Below are positions 1-10,424 of a stretch of DNA of 64,000 bases, piece by piece. Below the pieces are notes generated by a model. The model saw nothing but the letters and a program-made list of their open reading frames with translations. It was not told the origin of the DNA and ran no database searches. The first letter of the stretch is position 1, and each line of letters starts with the position of its first letter. The position numbers and the translations under genes were made by a program. The stretch covers positions 1,116,001 through 1,180,000 of the forward strand of contig OY723290.1 in assembly GCA_963210315.1 (NCBI GenBank). The letters run 5' to 3'. This DNA comes from Rhynchopus euleeides (taxonomy: Eukaryota; Euglenozoa; Diplonemea; Diplonemida; Diplonemidae).

Positions 1-39
1 CCCTCCTCTCCCTACCCCCCCCCCCCAGCAGCGACCGCC

Positions 40-1980
40 TCATGGGAGAAGGCGAATCACAGCCTCCTGCAGAGGCTGTGTGCAACCCGGCTGGTACAAG
101 GAGAAGTGCAGCAACGGCAGCACCGCAGGAGATTTAGACCTGGGGCCGGAACCGGCCCTCTGAGGGGCGGCGAAGGATTTGACGCAGACAGGCGCAAGCC
201 TGGTGTGCACCGCCTCAGCCAGCGCCTCGTGTGTCCCCACCCCATCCTCCTCCAGCTGTGGGAAAGCGAAGCTGGCCTCCGTCACCTGCAGGGCAGCCCC
301 CACACCCGACTTCGACCTGCCTGCGTTGGACAGCCGCTTCCCCTGCTCCGTCGCCTCCTTGCCATCGACAAGGCACAGCCCCTGCGCGTTGGGGCCGGCA
401 ATACGGAGCTCCAGCCTGGCACCTGCAAAGGAAGGGATGTCGTTCAGCACCATCCCCTCGAACACCTTCTTGCCACTCCCGATCGACAGGGAGGCGGAGG
501 GCAGCCAGAAAATGGGGGGTGTGAAGCGAAGCTCCACCGCGATGCCCTGCGGGATTGTGACCCCTGCCTGCTTGACCGCCACCCGGATGGTGGCCCCCCC
601 GCCCTCCCTCGCCGCCTCGCATGCAGGGTTGCTGTACATCACACACCGCAACACACCCTCCACCTCTGCCGGGCTCGCGTGACCCAAATGCGCCCTGACA
701 CACCCAGGCCCCACCTCCTCCACCTGCCGCACCACGGCACGCAGGCTCCGCAACGGATCCCATGCTGGGCTACTTTGCGCCACACCTCCCTCCGACACCC
801 CAGGGCCTGCAGGGGGCAAGGGCAACCCTTCGGGATCCAGAGCATCCCCACCGGGAGGGGGCAAGCCCTCTTCAGCAACAGCGGGTTGCGGAGGAGGTGC
901 CTGGGGTGCTTCCCTCAGCCCTGCAGGGAGAAGCAGCGACTCGCCTGGGGAGGGGGACCCGGCGAGGCTCCACTCCACCCAGGACCCTGGGGCAAACCCT
1001 GAAAGCGCATCGCCGCCGCAGCGCTCCTCCTCCCCTGGGCCCTCTCCCGAAGGCGGCTGGGTCTTTTCCTCCACCGCACCCTCGGGGAGTGGCGAGGGAG
1101 GGGCAACCTCAACACCTCCTCTGTCATCTTCAGCCCCCTCCGGGGCCTCTGTGACGAAGTCGTCGTCATACCCCTCGTCAGATGCGTCATCCCCTCCCTG
1201 TCTTGGGGAGTCGGCTCGGGGTTGGTTTTCAACATCCTCACCTTTTTCACCGTTCTCCCCAAGAAGGACTTCTGGATGAGGAGGTAAAATCGCCCCTGCT
1301 TGGAGCAGCGTCACTCCACAGAGGGGTTTGGTTGGAGGCCCCCCCAAACGGTGTTCAGGCAACGGAGTCCCCTCTGGGGTTCCAAAGGAATGTTGCATGC
1401 GCCCCTCGGAGGCGATGGAGAGAGGGAAGGTGAGGGTTGTGCCGCTCTCAGGGGGGCCTGTGGTGAGGAGCATGGAGACGCGGTGGAAGCGGGGTGTGTC
1501 CGAGCCCCGCCTGGACCCGAGGGAGTACCGCATGAGCTGTGCGAACTCACGGAGGATCTGGGAGGTCGCCTTGGAGGACCACTGGAATGCCACAGAGATT
1601 GCAACAAACGGGCCATCCCCGCAGGGGTTGTCCTCCTCTGAAGCAGGCCCGGGCTCCGCTTCAGACCCAACCCCTCCGTTTCCACCACCCACCGCGGGAG
1701 TGCAGGCCAACTCCCCGACCAAATCCCTCCCCCTGTAGTACAGCCCACCCCTCTTCACGGAGAAAACCGGCGATGCCTCCAAAGGGACAACAATACCCTC
1801 CCCAGGGCAGAGCGCATCCCCCTCTGGGGAAACCCACACCGCGAAGGCGCCGTCTGTGGGGGAGTCGCCTGGCAGGGTGACCTCCACACGATCTATAGGG
1901 AGGAGAGGGGGGGGTTCGGATTGGGGGGTGTTGGGAGCAGCGCCAGGGGCGGGGGGAGGGGGGGGGGGTGAGTTCGACAC
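40..1980 (-). CDS. C-terminal 640 codons of the giant kelch protein, in a shifted frame
   Basis: This frame begins at a GTG at 1980 that is unlikely to be a real start. It opens at the poly-C tract where the 1958-8434 frame stops making sense, and it ends at a TGA at 40-42. It continues the same module type: SQILREFAQLMRYSL....RFHRVSMLL and VEGVLRCVMYSNP....IRVAV match the pattern of the upstream modules, so both frames almost certainly encode one protein. The middle (about residues 240-400) is an acidic, Pro/Gly/Glu-rich low-complexity linker. Removing one C from the run of 11 (or adding two) joins the frames. This could be an assembly length error, a natural polymorphism or, less likely, ribosomal frameshifting. 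Confidence 0.75.
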   Translation of the reverse strand: MSNSPPPPPPAPGAAPNTPQSEPPPLLPIDRVEVTLPGDSPTDGAFAVWVSPEGDALCPGEGIVVPLEASPVFSVKRGGLYYRGRDLVGELACTPAVGGGNGGVGSEAEPGPASEEDNPCGDGPFVAISVAFQWSSKATSQILREFAQLMRYSLGSRRGSDTPRFHRVSMLLTTGPPESGTTLTFPLSIASEGRMQHSFGTPEGTPLPEHRLGGPPTKPLCGVTLLQAGAILPPHPEVLLGENGEKGEDVENQPRADSPRQGGDDASDEGYDDDFVTEAPEGAEDDRGGVEVAPPSPLPEGAVEEKTQPPSGEGPGEEERCGGDALSGFAPGSWVEWSLAGSPSPGESLLLPAGLREAPQAPPPQPAVAEEGLPPPGGDALDPEGLPLPPAGPGVSEGGVAQSSPAWDPLRSLRAVVRQVEEVGPGCVRAHLGHASPAEVEGVLRCVMYSNPACEAAREGGGATIRVAVKQAGVTIPQGIAVELRFTPPIFWLPSASLSIGSGKKVFEGMVLNDIPSFAGARLELRIAGPNAQGLCLVDGKEATEQGKRLSNAGRSKSGVGAALQVTEASFAFPQLEEDGVGTHEALAEAVHTRLAPVCVKSFAAPQRAGSGPRSKSPAVLPLLHFSLYQPGCTQPLQEAVIRLLP

Positions 1981-4900
1981 AGGGGGGCCCTCCGGGTGAG
2001 GCAGCGAGGAGAGGTGGGGTGATGCCGATTTGGATCCTGGCTCGTCCCACGGGGCCTCCGTCAGCCGCCCCCACCTTCAGGAGGTACGCCGATACAGCGG
2101 GTTTCGCACGGCGTGCAGTATCGAGCGTGATAGTCCCCAGAAAATCCTCCAGAAGCCTCAAGGTTACGATCCCCCTCGCCTCCCCAGCCAACGCCTCACC
2201 CGCTGTCTCGGGACGCGCCGCACACCACTCCGGGAGAGGGGCAAGGGTGACCGACACGCCACCCCCAGGGGGACCCCCAACAGCCACCACCCCAAAGAAG
2301 ACCTCCCCGGCCCCTCCGGGCAGCACCGCGTCAACCCTCCCGGTGGTGGGGTCTGTCCGGAAGAGGGTCCTCTTCCCGCTGTTCAGGATAGCATCGAGGT
2401 GGCGTGTCCCCTCCAGACGATACACCTCAGGGTGGGTCCGCGTGCTGCCCGAGTCTGGGGGTGATGCCGGAGCGGCAGCCGGGAGGGAGACCCCGAGCAT
2501 CTCCCCCAAGGCGTCAAACCGCTTCTCCTGCTCCTCCAGGCTGAGGATGCGGAGCGAGTCTGCTGAGGAGAAAGGCCCTGCCCCCGCAGATCCGCCGCGG
2601 GTCGTGGGGGCTGCCCTCTTGGAGCTCTGTGCAGACCCGGAGGAGGAGGGTGCGATGGAGACAATGCCTCCGTTGAATGCGAATGTGTCGGGGTCGACGA
2701 GGGTGCAGTCGTCGCATGGGAGGAAGCCGCATTCGGCGAGGGGGCTGCCCTGCTGCAGCTGGCGGATGCCGGCGTTGGGGCGGCAGATCTCGGTGGCGTC
2801 GTCGATGGTCTCGATGTTTACCTCGTGGATTGTGGCGGAGGAGTGGGCCAGGCCATCCCCAGCGGTGACACGTATGACCTTCCGGGTGATCTTCGTCGCC
2901 TTGCAGCTGTTCTGATAGGCGAGGCAGCGGAGGATGGAGAGGACGTCTTTGCGCTTCACATCGCATGTCTCCTTCCGTGCGACGGAGTCTCCGCTGGCGA
3001 GCATCCGCTTCGCGCCCCTCCCGGTTTTAAACTTTATAATGGCGGACCCGTCGGGGAAGTAGGACATGCTCCCGACAGTCTCCCCCCCGACAACCACATC
3101 CCGCACATCGGACAGCCTCTGCGCTCTCTGGAACTGCTCTGCAGGGGTCAGCTCACCATCCAGCTCCGCCCCGCTCTGCAAGCCTCCGCCGCAGGAGGCG
3201 GCGGCGGCACGCTTGCTCTGCGCGATGCTGAACGTGATGGCCCGGGCAACCTGCTTCCTCTTCTCCAGCCTCTGCCTCACGATAGGACGCATCGCCTTCT
3301 GCGCCTGATCCCGCATGTCAGAAAACCTCCGCATCCCCTGCCTCCCTCCCCCCTGCTGAGCCCTGGGGCTCTTCGAAGGGGCCGACATCTGCAAGACATC
3401 CTCGTCTGACGAGACGTCATTATCCTCCACATCGTCAGCAGGGTTCCACACCGGCGAACCTGGCGTGGGGAGGTGCTGCTGCGCCACCGGGGAAGCCGCA
3501 TGCGCAGGCGAGGGTGCGGGAGTGCTGGCTTTCTCGCGTGTCCTGGGAGGCCCCAGCTTGACGTCCCCCTTCTGCATGAGCCCCAGCGTGTCGTGGGGGG
3601 AGTGTCCCTCCAGCATCTCGATCAGGATATACCCCCCGTCCCACCCGTCGTCATGCTCCAACACTTCAAACTTCGGGCAGAGGAGCTGTTGCCCTGCATC
3701 CTCCTTGATGTTCAGCATGCATGACGCGGAGGGGGCGGATATGAGAGCCTGCGTCACCCTCACCGCACAGGCCGAATGAACCGGGAAAGCCCCGATGTGA
3801 AACTCACAGTGGATCATCACGGTCCGGGCCTCCTTCGGGGGGCGTGACCCCTCCACAGCGAGGGCCGCGCAGCGGAACAGCTCGTCAGCTCGTGGGATGG
3901 TGGCGCCCTTCTCCATGAAGGTCACCTCCATGGCCTGGGAGGTCAGCTGGGTCACCCTGGCAAACGGGCACAGCGCATCTGGGAAGGCATCTGGATGGCA
4001 CACCCCATCCTGCACTGAGGTCGCATCCCACGCAGGATCCACGATGTAGCTGATCACATCCCCCTCCGATACCCCTGTGCGGTGGGCAGGGCCATCCCCG
4101 CTGGGGGACACATCGCCTGGGTGGAATGCGCCTCCCTCCGGGGCGATGAAGAGCCTGCTGTTCTGCACAGCCATGGGGGAGAGCGTGAGGCGATCCCCCT
4201 TGTGCTGCCCGCTCGCCAGCGAGAAGGCAAGCCTCCCCCCGGAGAATGCATCTGTGTCGACATCGCTGATAAACCCGAACTGGGCGAAGGGGAGGGTGGG
4301 CTGCGGGGGGAGGTACCCCTGGAGCTGGAGGGGGACGTCCTTTGCGACCTGCCTCCAGCTGGGGGTGAACACCCCGAAGTCAAGCACGGAGGGGTCGTCG
4401 GAGGTTATCATCGCAAGGCGGACCACACCCAGCACGACAGGGCACCCCGCAGGCTCAACCCTCACCGCGACGGTGAATAGCCTCTCAAACTCCTCAGGGT
4501 CGTTGCTGGCGTTGGAAAAGCTCAGCCCTTTGAACAGGGCCCTGACATCCTTCGCGGTGTTCCCAACAGAAAACACGGTGCAGCTAAACTCCGGCGGAAC
4601 CCCGCCGCGCACCTGCTCACCCCCAACCACACCCTCGCTGGCCGAGGCAGGCCTCGATGGAGGCTCCGGGGAACCCACCCCGGCAGCCTGCGACCCACCC
4701 TGCGGAAGCGCCCCTGGGGTCGGGGAAGGCCCAGCCGGGGCGGGCTTCAGCATGAGCCACCCAGGCTCCTCCAGCTTGACCCCCAGGGAGGGGGTATCCT
4801 TTGCGGAGGCGTTCCCCGAGGTGTAGGTCAGCCGGTCCTCTCGCCCCAGCCCCTCGGCGTGGATGGTGACGGTCAGCCAATCGCCCCCCTCCCCAACGGT

Positions 4901-7900
4901 GGGGGTTACGGAGGAGCCGCTGAGGAGCTTCAGCTTGCCGGAGCCCTCCTGGTAGGCCCTGTGGAGGCTGTCCCCCAAAGCCATGGGGGAGAGGGTTGGG
5001 GAGAAGTGGAAGACGGAGGGGTGCTGGGGTGTGGTGATTTTAGGCATCCCTGCGAAGCGGAGGGAGGAGAAGACTTGGATGGGGAGGCGCGTCCCTTCTG
5101 CGGGGAGGCTGCCGAAGGGGAGGACGAGGCTTACCAAATGGAACAGCTGCGACAGGAGGGCCGGGGTGATGGCTCGGGTGATCTCCAACATCACTCCCAG
5201 CCTTGCGGTCGCCTCATCCTCGAGAAGTCCCGGCGGAGGAGAACCTGGGGTGCTGGGTCTGAGGAAATGGGTCTCCCCAGAAACCACACCGATCCGGATC
5301 TTCTCAAGGTTGAGAGGGGTGAAGTTGTTCAGCCGTGCGATGGAGGGCGATGCGGCGTCTCCCTCTTCCCCGTTTTGAGCTCCCAGATCTTTGAGGAACA
5401 CCCTGCCTTCGGGAGACACTCTGAAGGGTGTGTCCAACACAGAAACCGGAGGGACACTCGCTGAGAAGGCAGCGGCGCTGCAGCCCCCTTCTCCCGAGGC
5501 GAGGTCCTCAGGGTCGATATGGATTAAAACCCACCCCGCCTCCACAACGCTCCGCCTCGCTGATATCGCATGAAAATCCTCCGTGTTGTGCGGATGCATC
5601 ACACCCTTCTGGAGGTGGCTGGGAACCGGCACGCTCGCGACAACCCCTAACCCGGAGAGGGGTCGGTTCACAACGGACGGAGCCCCGGTGCAGGTTGAGA
5701 CTGTTTTTGAGGCAGGGGGGGTCAGCTTGAAGGTAGGGGGCTGCTTCTCCATCTGGGCGAGCTGCCTCTTCGCGTTCCCCACCATCTCCAGCTGGCGGGT
5801 CTGCCGGAGGAGGGCAGCCCAGTCACGCCCTGTGAGGTCCTGGTGTGCCGCAGACTCATTCTGCTGCATCTTCTCCCTCGCGGTGCTCTCCTGCCAGGAG
5901 AGCTCCGACAGCTGCGAGCGCCGCTTCATCTCCGCCTCCGCCTGCAGGCGCTTCTTCTTCTCCTCCTCAAGGCGGACACGCTGCTCCTCTTCACGCCTGA
6001 CCCGCTCCTCCTCCTCCCGCCTCTGAGCCAGTTGCCTCTCCTTCTCCTTCAGGGCACACAGCTTCGCAATGATCCCCGTCCGGAGGGGCTTCCACTCCAC
6101 CTCCTGCGCCTCCTTCACATCCCCCCTGAAGCTCTTCTCCATCACGGCAAGGCTCTCCCGCTCGGCACGCTGCTTCTTTGCACGCTCTGCGAGGAGCTCC
6201 TCCAGAGCCCGCTTCGCCTGGAGATGCTCCTGGTAAACCTCCTGCCTCTGCGTGACGAAGGATCGCAGCTCGGTGTTTCGGACAGTCTCCTCCCGGTCCT
6301 CCATCACAGCCCTCTCCTTCTCCTGCTCGTTGCAGTGGATCTGGCGGAGGCGGAGCAGCTCCTTGTCATCCCACTGCGCCTGGAGGAGGCAAGCATACGC
6401 AAAGTCCTGCTCCAACACAACAGAGCCACGCCCTTCGCCCTGCTCGATAGCCAGCTTCCCCTGGGAGTGCTGCAGGCCGTGGAGAACCCTGGCTTTGATC
6501 CGGGCAAAATCTAGCTCCCTCCTCCGCCGGTGCTGCTGCAGAACCCGGTTCCTGGCATGCTGGAGCCTCCCCTGGTGCTGCCCCTTGACCCTGCCCCCCC
6601 CTCCCGAGAGGTTCGCCTCGACATGGGCAGCCACCATCCTGCGATGCGCTGCGGATTCAAACTGCGCCCCTTCGAAACCCCACCGGGTGATTCGGGGATT
6701 CTCCATCAGCGTCGCCACAACAGCCCGGGCGGAGATGTCGTCCACCAGAGGCACGCCTGAGCAGTCCACACGCTGCAGCAGGGGATGCCGCCTCAAGGCA
6801 ACATACACCAGATAGTAGTCGGCACTGGTGAGGGGGACCCCTGACAGATCCAACACCCTGGAGCTGCAGGCGAGCGCCATGATGCGCGACACCACCTCCG
6901 CGGTGCACCCAGCGAGGTTTGCCGTGAGCTGCTGGGTGCTGTGGGAGGGCCCCAGGGGGGCGCCCTCACTCTCCCTCTCGTAGAAAAGCCGTGGGCGGAC
7001 CCGCTGCCTCTGCTTCGAGCTGGTCTGCAGCACAGCCTTGATGACGGCGAGCTCCTTCTGCCACTCATCCGCCCGGGGGGCCCGGGGGTGGTGGTGCGCT
7101 GCGCCAGCGGGATGCGGCATACTCACAGGCCGCGGCAGCGCCAGCGGAGGTGGTGACCGCGAGGCGCGGCCACCTCCATACCGCAGCTCCGCAGGCGAGC
7201 AGCGCAGGGGGGACAGCCCATGCTGCTGCTGCCTGCCGCATCCCCGCCCTCCCTCCACAGGAGGTGGGGGGCAGGGCGACAGCGGCTGCTGCTGCTGCTG
7301 CTGCTGCGGGGATGTTGGATCCCCCTGGGAGGAGGAGGAGGACACAGCAGCAGACTCCCCCGGGCTCCCAGCCTTCGGAGGCACGTCGAGAGGGAGTGAC
7401 TGCCACGCCCCGCGGTAGAAGGTCCAGAGGGTGTTGTCCACGACGTAGTGTATCACGCCCGATGCGGCGGAGGCAGCCCAGGGGCACTTTGCCTCGATCC
7501 GTGGCAGTGTTGAGGGCTGGTAGAGCTTCCACGTGGGGTTGCGGGAGAGGTTGGAGAGGTCGAGGCGTGCGCCGCCGGACCACCATATGGCTTTGGCAGG
7601 CGCGTCGATGCACATCGGGGAGAGGAGGAGGTCTTGCGAGAGGGGGGACTGGGAGGAGGTGACGCTGCGCCAGACCTGCGCCTCCAGGATCAGCACGGAG
7701 ACCTGCCATGACAGGGCGCCGTTCTCCTCTATCCCGCCTGCGACGATCATGCTGCCGTGCAGGACAGCTGTGGTGTGCCCGGCACGCCGGGTCCCCGAGC
7801 CGGACCACTTCTCCCAGGTCTGCTCCTTCAGGTCGAACACCCAGGTCTGATCAGTCAGCTCCAGCTTGGGGGAGAGCAGGCTTGCCCCACCGTGGAGGAT

Positions 7901-8434
7901 AAGCTTCCGGTGTGGCTTCCACAGGGAGAGCGTGTGTTGGCAGACCGGGATGGGGAGCTGGTCAGCCATGTCAGGCGAGTCGTGCTTCTGGTAGACCTGC
8001 ACCCAGCGCTTGTCGGGTGGGTTGAGGTTGGTGACGTGCATCGCGCCTGTCATGGCTCCTGCAGGTTCAAGCCCCCCGTGGACTATCAGCTTCGACCCGA
8101 TCACCACGGCGGCGGAGAGGAGGGCTGAAGGGCCCTTCCCTTGGATCGCTATACGCTCCCACCCTGTGATGGGTTCACCTTCGTAGGACTCGAGACGCAG
8201 GGAGAGCAGCTGCCCCTGGCAGACGGCAAGGAGGTATTGGTTGCGCCACAGCACCACGCAGCAGTGTTCCGGCGACTCTGCCGGAGGGCTCGCCACGGCG
8301 TCCAGCCGTGGCGAGGGGGCTGCCAGGAGCGTGCGCGAGGTGGTCGGGATCCTCTCGAAGTAGGGCCAGAACTTCTCGGCAGGGTCTGCTGGAGGTGCGA
8401 ACCCACCCGATGCTGACAACACCATGGCACACAT
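1958..8434 (-). CDS. Giant kelch / LRR-like / coiled-coil protein, N-terminal 2,150 codons
   Basis: Starts at ATG 8434 (a second Met is the fourth codon). Residues about 60-360 hold kelch-like beta-propeller repeats: paired Gly motifs such as LIVHGG, LILHGG and MIVAGG, each followed by a W/F-rich strand (TWVFDL, TWEKW). A Q7 tract lies near residue 380 in a Pro/Ser linker. Residues about 510-610 read like leucine-rich repeats (RVLDLSGVPL, LQRVDCSGVPL). Residues about 620-900 are a charged coiled coil rich in E, R, K and Q. The rest carries repeated beta modules of the kind V..LF..LSFSN.....ERLFTVAVRV, reminiscent of cadherin-like repeats in giant bacterial adhesins. No signal peptide or membrane segment is seen, so a large cytosolic or cytoskeletal scaffold is likely, but the function is unknown. 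There are no introns in about 6.5 kb. The frame becomes nonsense after the G11 run at 1958-1968 and the product continues in the next entry. Confidence 0.8.
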
Positions 8435-9257
8435 CGTGGGGGTGGTGGGCGGGTGGTGGGTTCAGCACCCAGGCTGGTCAGGTCAGGGGGGTGCTGCGCT
8501 GTAGATTCACGGAATCATTGTGGGCTTGTGTTGTTGGGGGTGGGTGGGTGGGTGAGGGGGGATCTGTGTATGAGGATGGGGGTGGGGTGTGGGTGGCTGG
8601 CAGGAAGGTGACCCACCAGGTGGGTGGGTTCCGGCAAAAAAGCGGTAAGCGTCTGTCAACTCCGCGATGTCACAAAGGGCATCAACGCGGTGCGCTGAGT
8701 TTGGCTCCCTCCCTGTGGAGGGGGGAGGCGCAGGGACACTCAAGGTTGGGGTGTGGGCGGGGGGTACCGCTTGCCATTTTGTCGTCCGTCTTCACTTTAG
8801 TGTGTTGTTTCGTTTGTCCTCGTGTTGCCTCTGTTCACGAGGTGGGACTATTTTGTCGGGACTTCCCGTGGCATCCAACGCTTCATTCCTGCCCGACAGC
8901 TCGGTGTATCGTTTCGTGCGTGCTTTTGCTGCACAAAAAGAAGCCAAAGCTGCAGGTGAAAAGAAGCAACCGCAAAAGAGAAAGAGTATATAATCAAAAG
9001 CGAGAGCAGATTGGGTCGGTTTCAAGCAACATCATATGGTGTTGCAATCACAGAGCAAATGTGTGCAATAATGTGTGCCAGACACCGCAGGGAACTATTG
9101 CCCCTCAGGGTGATGCAGTGAGGCGCTGTCTTTCTGCCTTGTTGCTGGAGGTCACACGCAAGGCACTTGAACTGCATCGAAGGCACACGCACACAAGTGA
9201 ACTGTCTTCTATTCCCGTTTGGCTCTCAAAGTGTCGCAAATCGTTTTTGTTCATATT
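8435..9257. other. Intergenic, upstream of the giant gene
   Basis: No supported gene. The stretch is GT-rich with runs of GGGTGGGTGGG near 8540. A TATA-like AGTATATAATC lies at about 8985, roughly 550 bases upstream of the minus-strand ATG at 8434; its role is unproven. A 351-codon plus-strand open frame across the area has no recognisable features and overlaps the giant gene's start. Confidence 0.4.
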
Positions 9258-9688
9258 ACAGCAAAAGGCTTGTCTGAGCAAACAGACTGCCTGCACACGC
9301 ACCGTCGTGCAAACCAACGAACCCGACACAGGTTTGCCACAGTTTGGTCGTGTGTCACGTTGAATGAGAAGCAGGATTGCTTACTGCTTGGAGAACGCGT
9401 CCTTGCGCACCATCCACTGCTTGTCAGAAGGGTCCTGCTTCATCGTGAAGGTGCCGGTGAACTTGGGGCCACCGCCCGCAACGTTGCCCTTCACGTCCAG
9501 CTTCCACATGTCGCTACCGGGCTCCTGGGTGGCGGAGATGTTGTCGTACCCGATGTGCTTCTTGTCCGTCACCTTGTACCCAAGCTCCTGCTCGCCGTAC
9601 TTCACCAGCCAGTTGTCCAGCGCGTTCGTCATCTGCTCCTGGCGCTCGGCGGACATTTTGAGATGTGGGGTTGTGTTTTGTAAAAGAA
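9258..9688. repeat. Tandem duplication, copy 1 (431 bp)
   Basis: Nearly identical to 9994-10424 at a constant offset of 736 bases. It spans the whole 91-codon gene plus about 120 bases past its stop and about 32 bases before its ATG. The ends are sharp: the flanks share nothing outside the unit. No terminal inverted repeats are seen, so this looks like a recent gene duplication rather than a transposon. Confidence 0.9.
9381..9656 (-). CDS. Small uncharacterised protein (91 aa), copy 1
   Basis: ATG-initiated, 91 codons, TAA stop. The product is small, soluble and polar (starts MSAERQEQMTNALDNWLVKY, ends DAFSKQ), with a Gly-rich turn GNVAGGGPKF and no signal peptide, membrane segment or Cys. 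Codon use is extremely biased to C- or G-ending codons (AAG, CTG, GAC, AAC), as expected of a highly expressed host gene. A TATATA motif at about 9807 lies 150 bases upstream and could be a promoter element. The size and the VAGG segment recall cystatins, but the QxVxG motif is not present, so I do not assign that family. Copy 2 differs at one residue (Ser here, Ala there). Confidence 0.85.
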   Translation of the reverse strand: MSAERQEQMTNALDNWLVKYGEQELGYKVTDKKHIGYDNISATQEPGSDMWKLDVKGNVAGGGPKFTGTFTMKQDPSDKQWMVRKDAFSKQ

Positions 9689-9993
9689 CTGTCGGAGGTG
9701 GTATGTGGTGAGCAACAAAGCCTGCAGAGATGCATGGAACGAGGTATCACAATCGGGGAGCGGGAGGGGGCGATGCTGCTTTATTTCGCTTCGTTGCATG
9801 GAACAGTATATAGGAGACGGGTGTAAAGAGATGGCAGGCTGTGCGGGTTCAGGATCGGAGGGTGGGAAGCTTGACAGGCGAGGAGCACAGGCTCACACCC
9901 CCATCAAGCCGCCTCGCCTCCCGTCCCACCGCACTCTGCCGCTCTCCCTCACTCTTTCGGCGCTCGAAAAATCAGCGAACAAACAAACTAAAA

Positions 9994-10424
9994 ACAGCAA
10001 AAGGCTTGTCTGAGCAAACAGACTGCCTGCACACGCACCGTCGTGCAAACCAACGAACCCGGCACAGGTTTGCCACAGTTTGGTCGTGTGTCACGTTGAA
10101 TGAGAAGCAGGATTGCTTACTGCTTGGAGAACGCGTCCTTGCGCACCATCCACTGCTTGTCAGCAGGGTCCTGCTTCATCGTGAAGGTGCCGGTGAACTT
10201 GGGGCCACCGCCCGCAACGTTGCCCTTCACGTCCAGCTTCCACATGTCGCTGCCGGGCTCCTGGGTGGCGGAGATGTTGTCGTACCCGATGTGCTTCTTG
10301 TCTGTCACCTTGTACCCAAGCTCCTGCTCGCCGTACTTCACCAGCCAGTTGTCCAGCGCGTTCGTCATCTGCTCCTGGCGCTCGGCGGACATTTTGAGAT
10401 GTGGAGTTGTGTTTTGTAAAAGAA
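9994..10424. repeat. Tandem duplication, copy 2 (431 bp)
   Basis: Second copy of the unit at 9258-9688. The few differences are mostly silent within the gene. The 305 bases between the copies are unrelated to either unit. Confidence 0.9.
10117..10392 (-). CDS. Small uncharacterised protein (91 aa), copy 2
   Basis: Paralogue of 9381-9656 with one amino-acid change (QDPADKQ instead of QDPSDKQ) and at least two silent third-position changes in the sequence. The strong codon bias and complete frame are kept, so both copies are probably functional. It is transcribed in the same direction and lies upstream of copy 1. Function unknown, as for copy 1. Confidence 0.85.
   Translation of the reverse strand: MSAERQEQMTNALDNWLVKYGEQELGYKVTDKKHIGYDNISATQEPGSDMWKLDVKGNVAGGGPKFTGTFTMKQDPADKQWMVRKDAFSKQ

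Noticed and set aside
8308-9363. 351-codon plus-strand frame overlapping the start of the giant gene
   Set aside because: No motif, basic low-complexity translation, antisense to a well-supported N terminus and running through both repeat and intergenic DNA.
9381-9656. Cystatin assignment for the 91-aa protein
   Set aside because: Size and VAGG resemble stefins, but QxVxG and the C-terminal PW-type loop are not seen.
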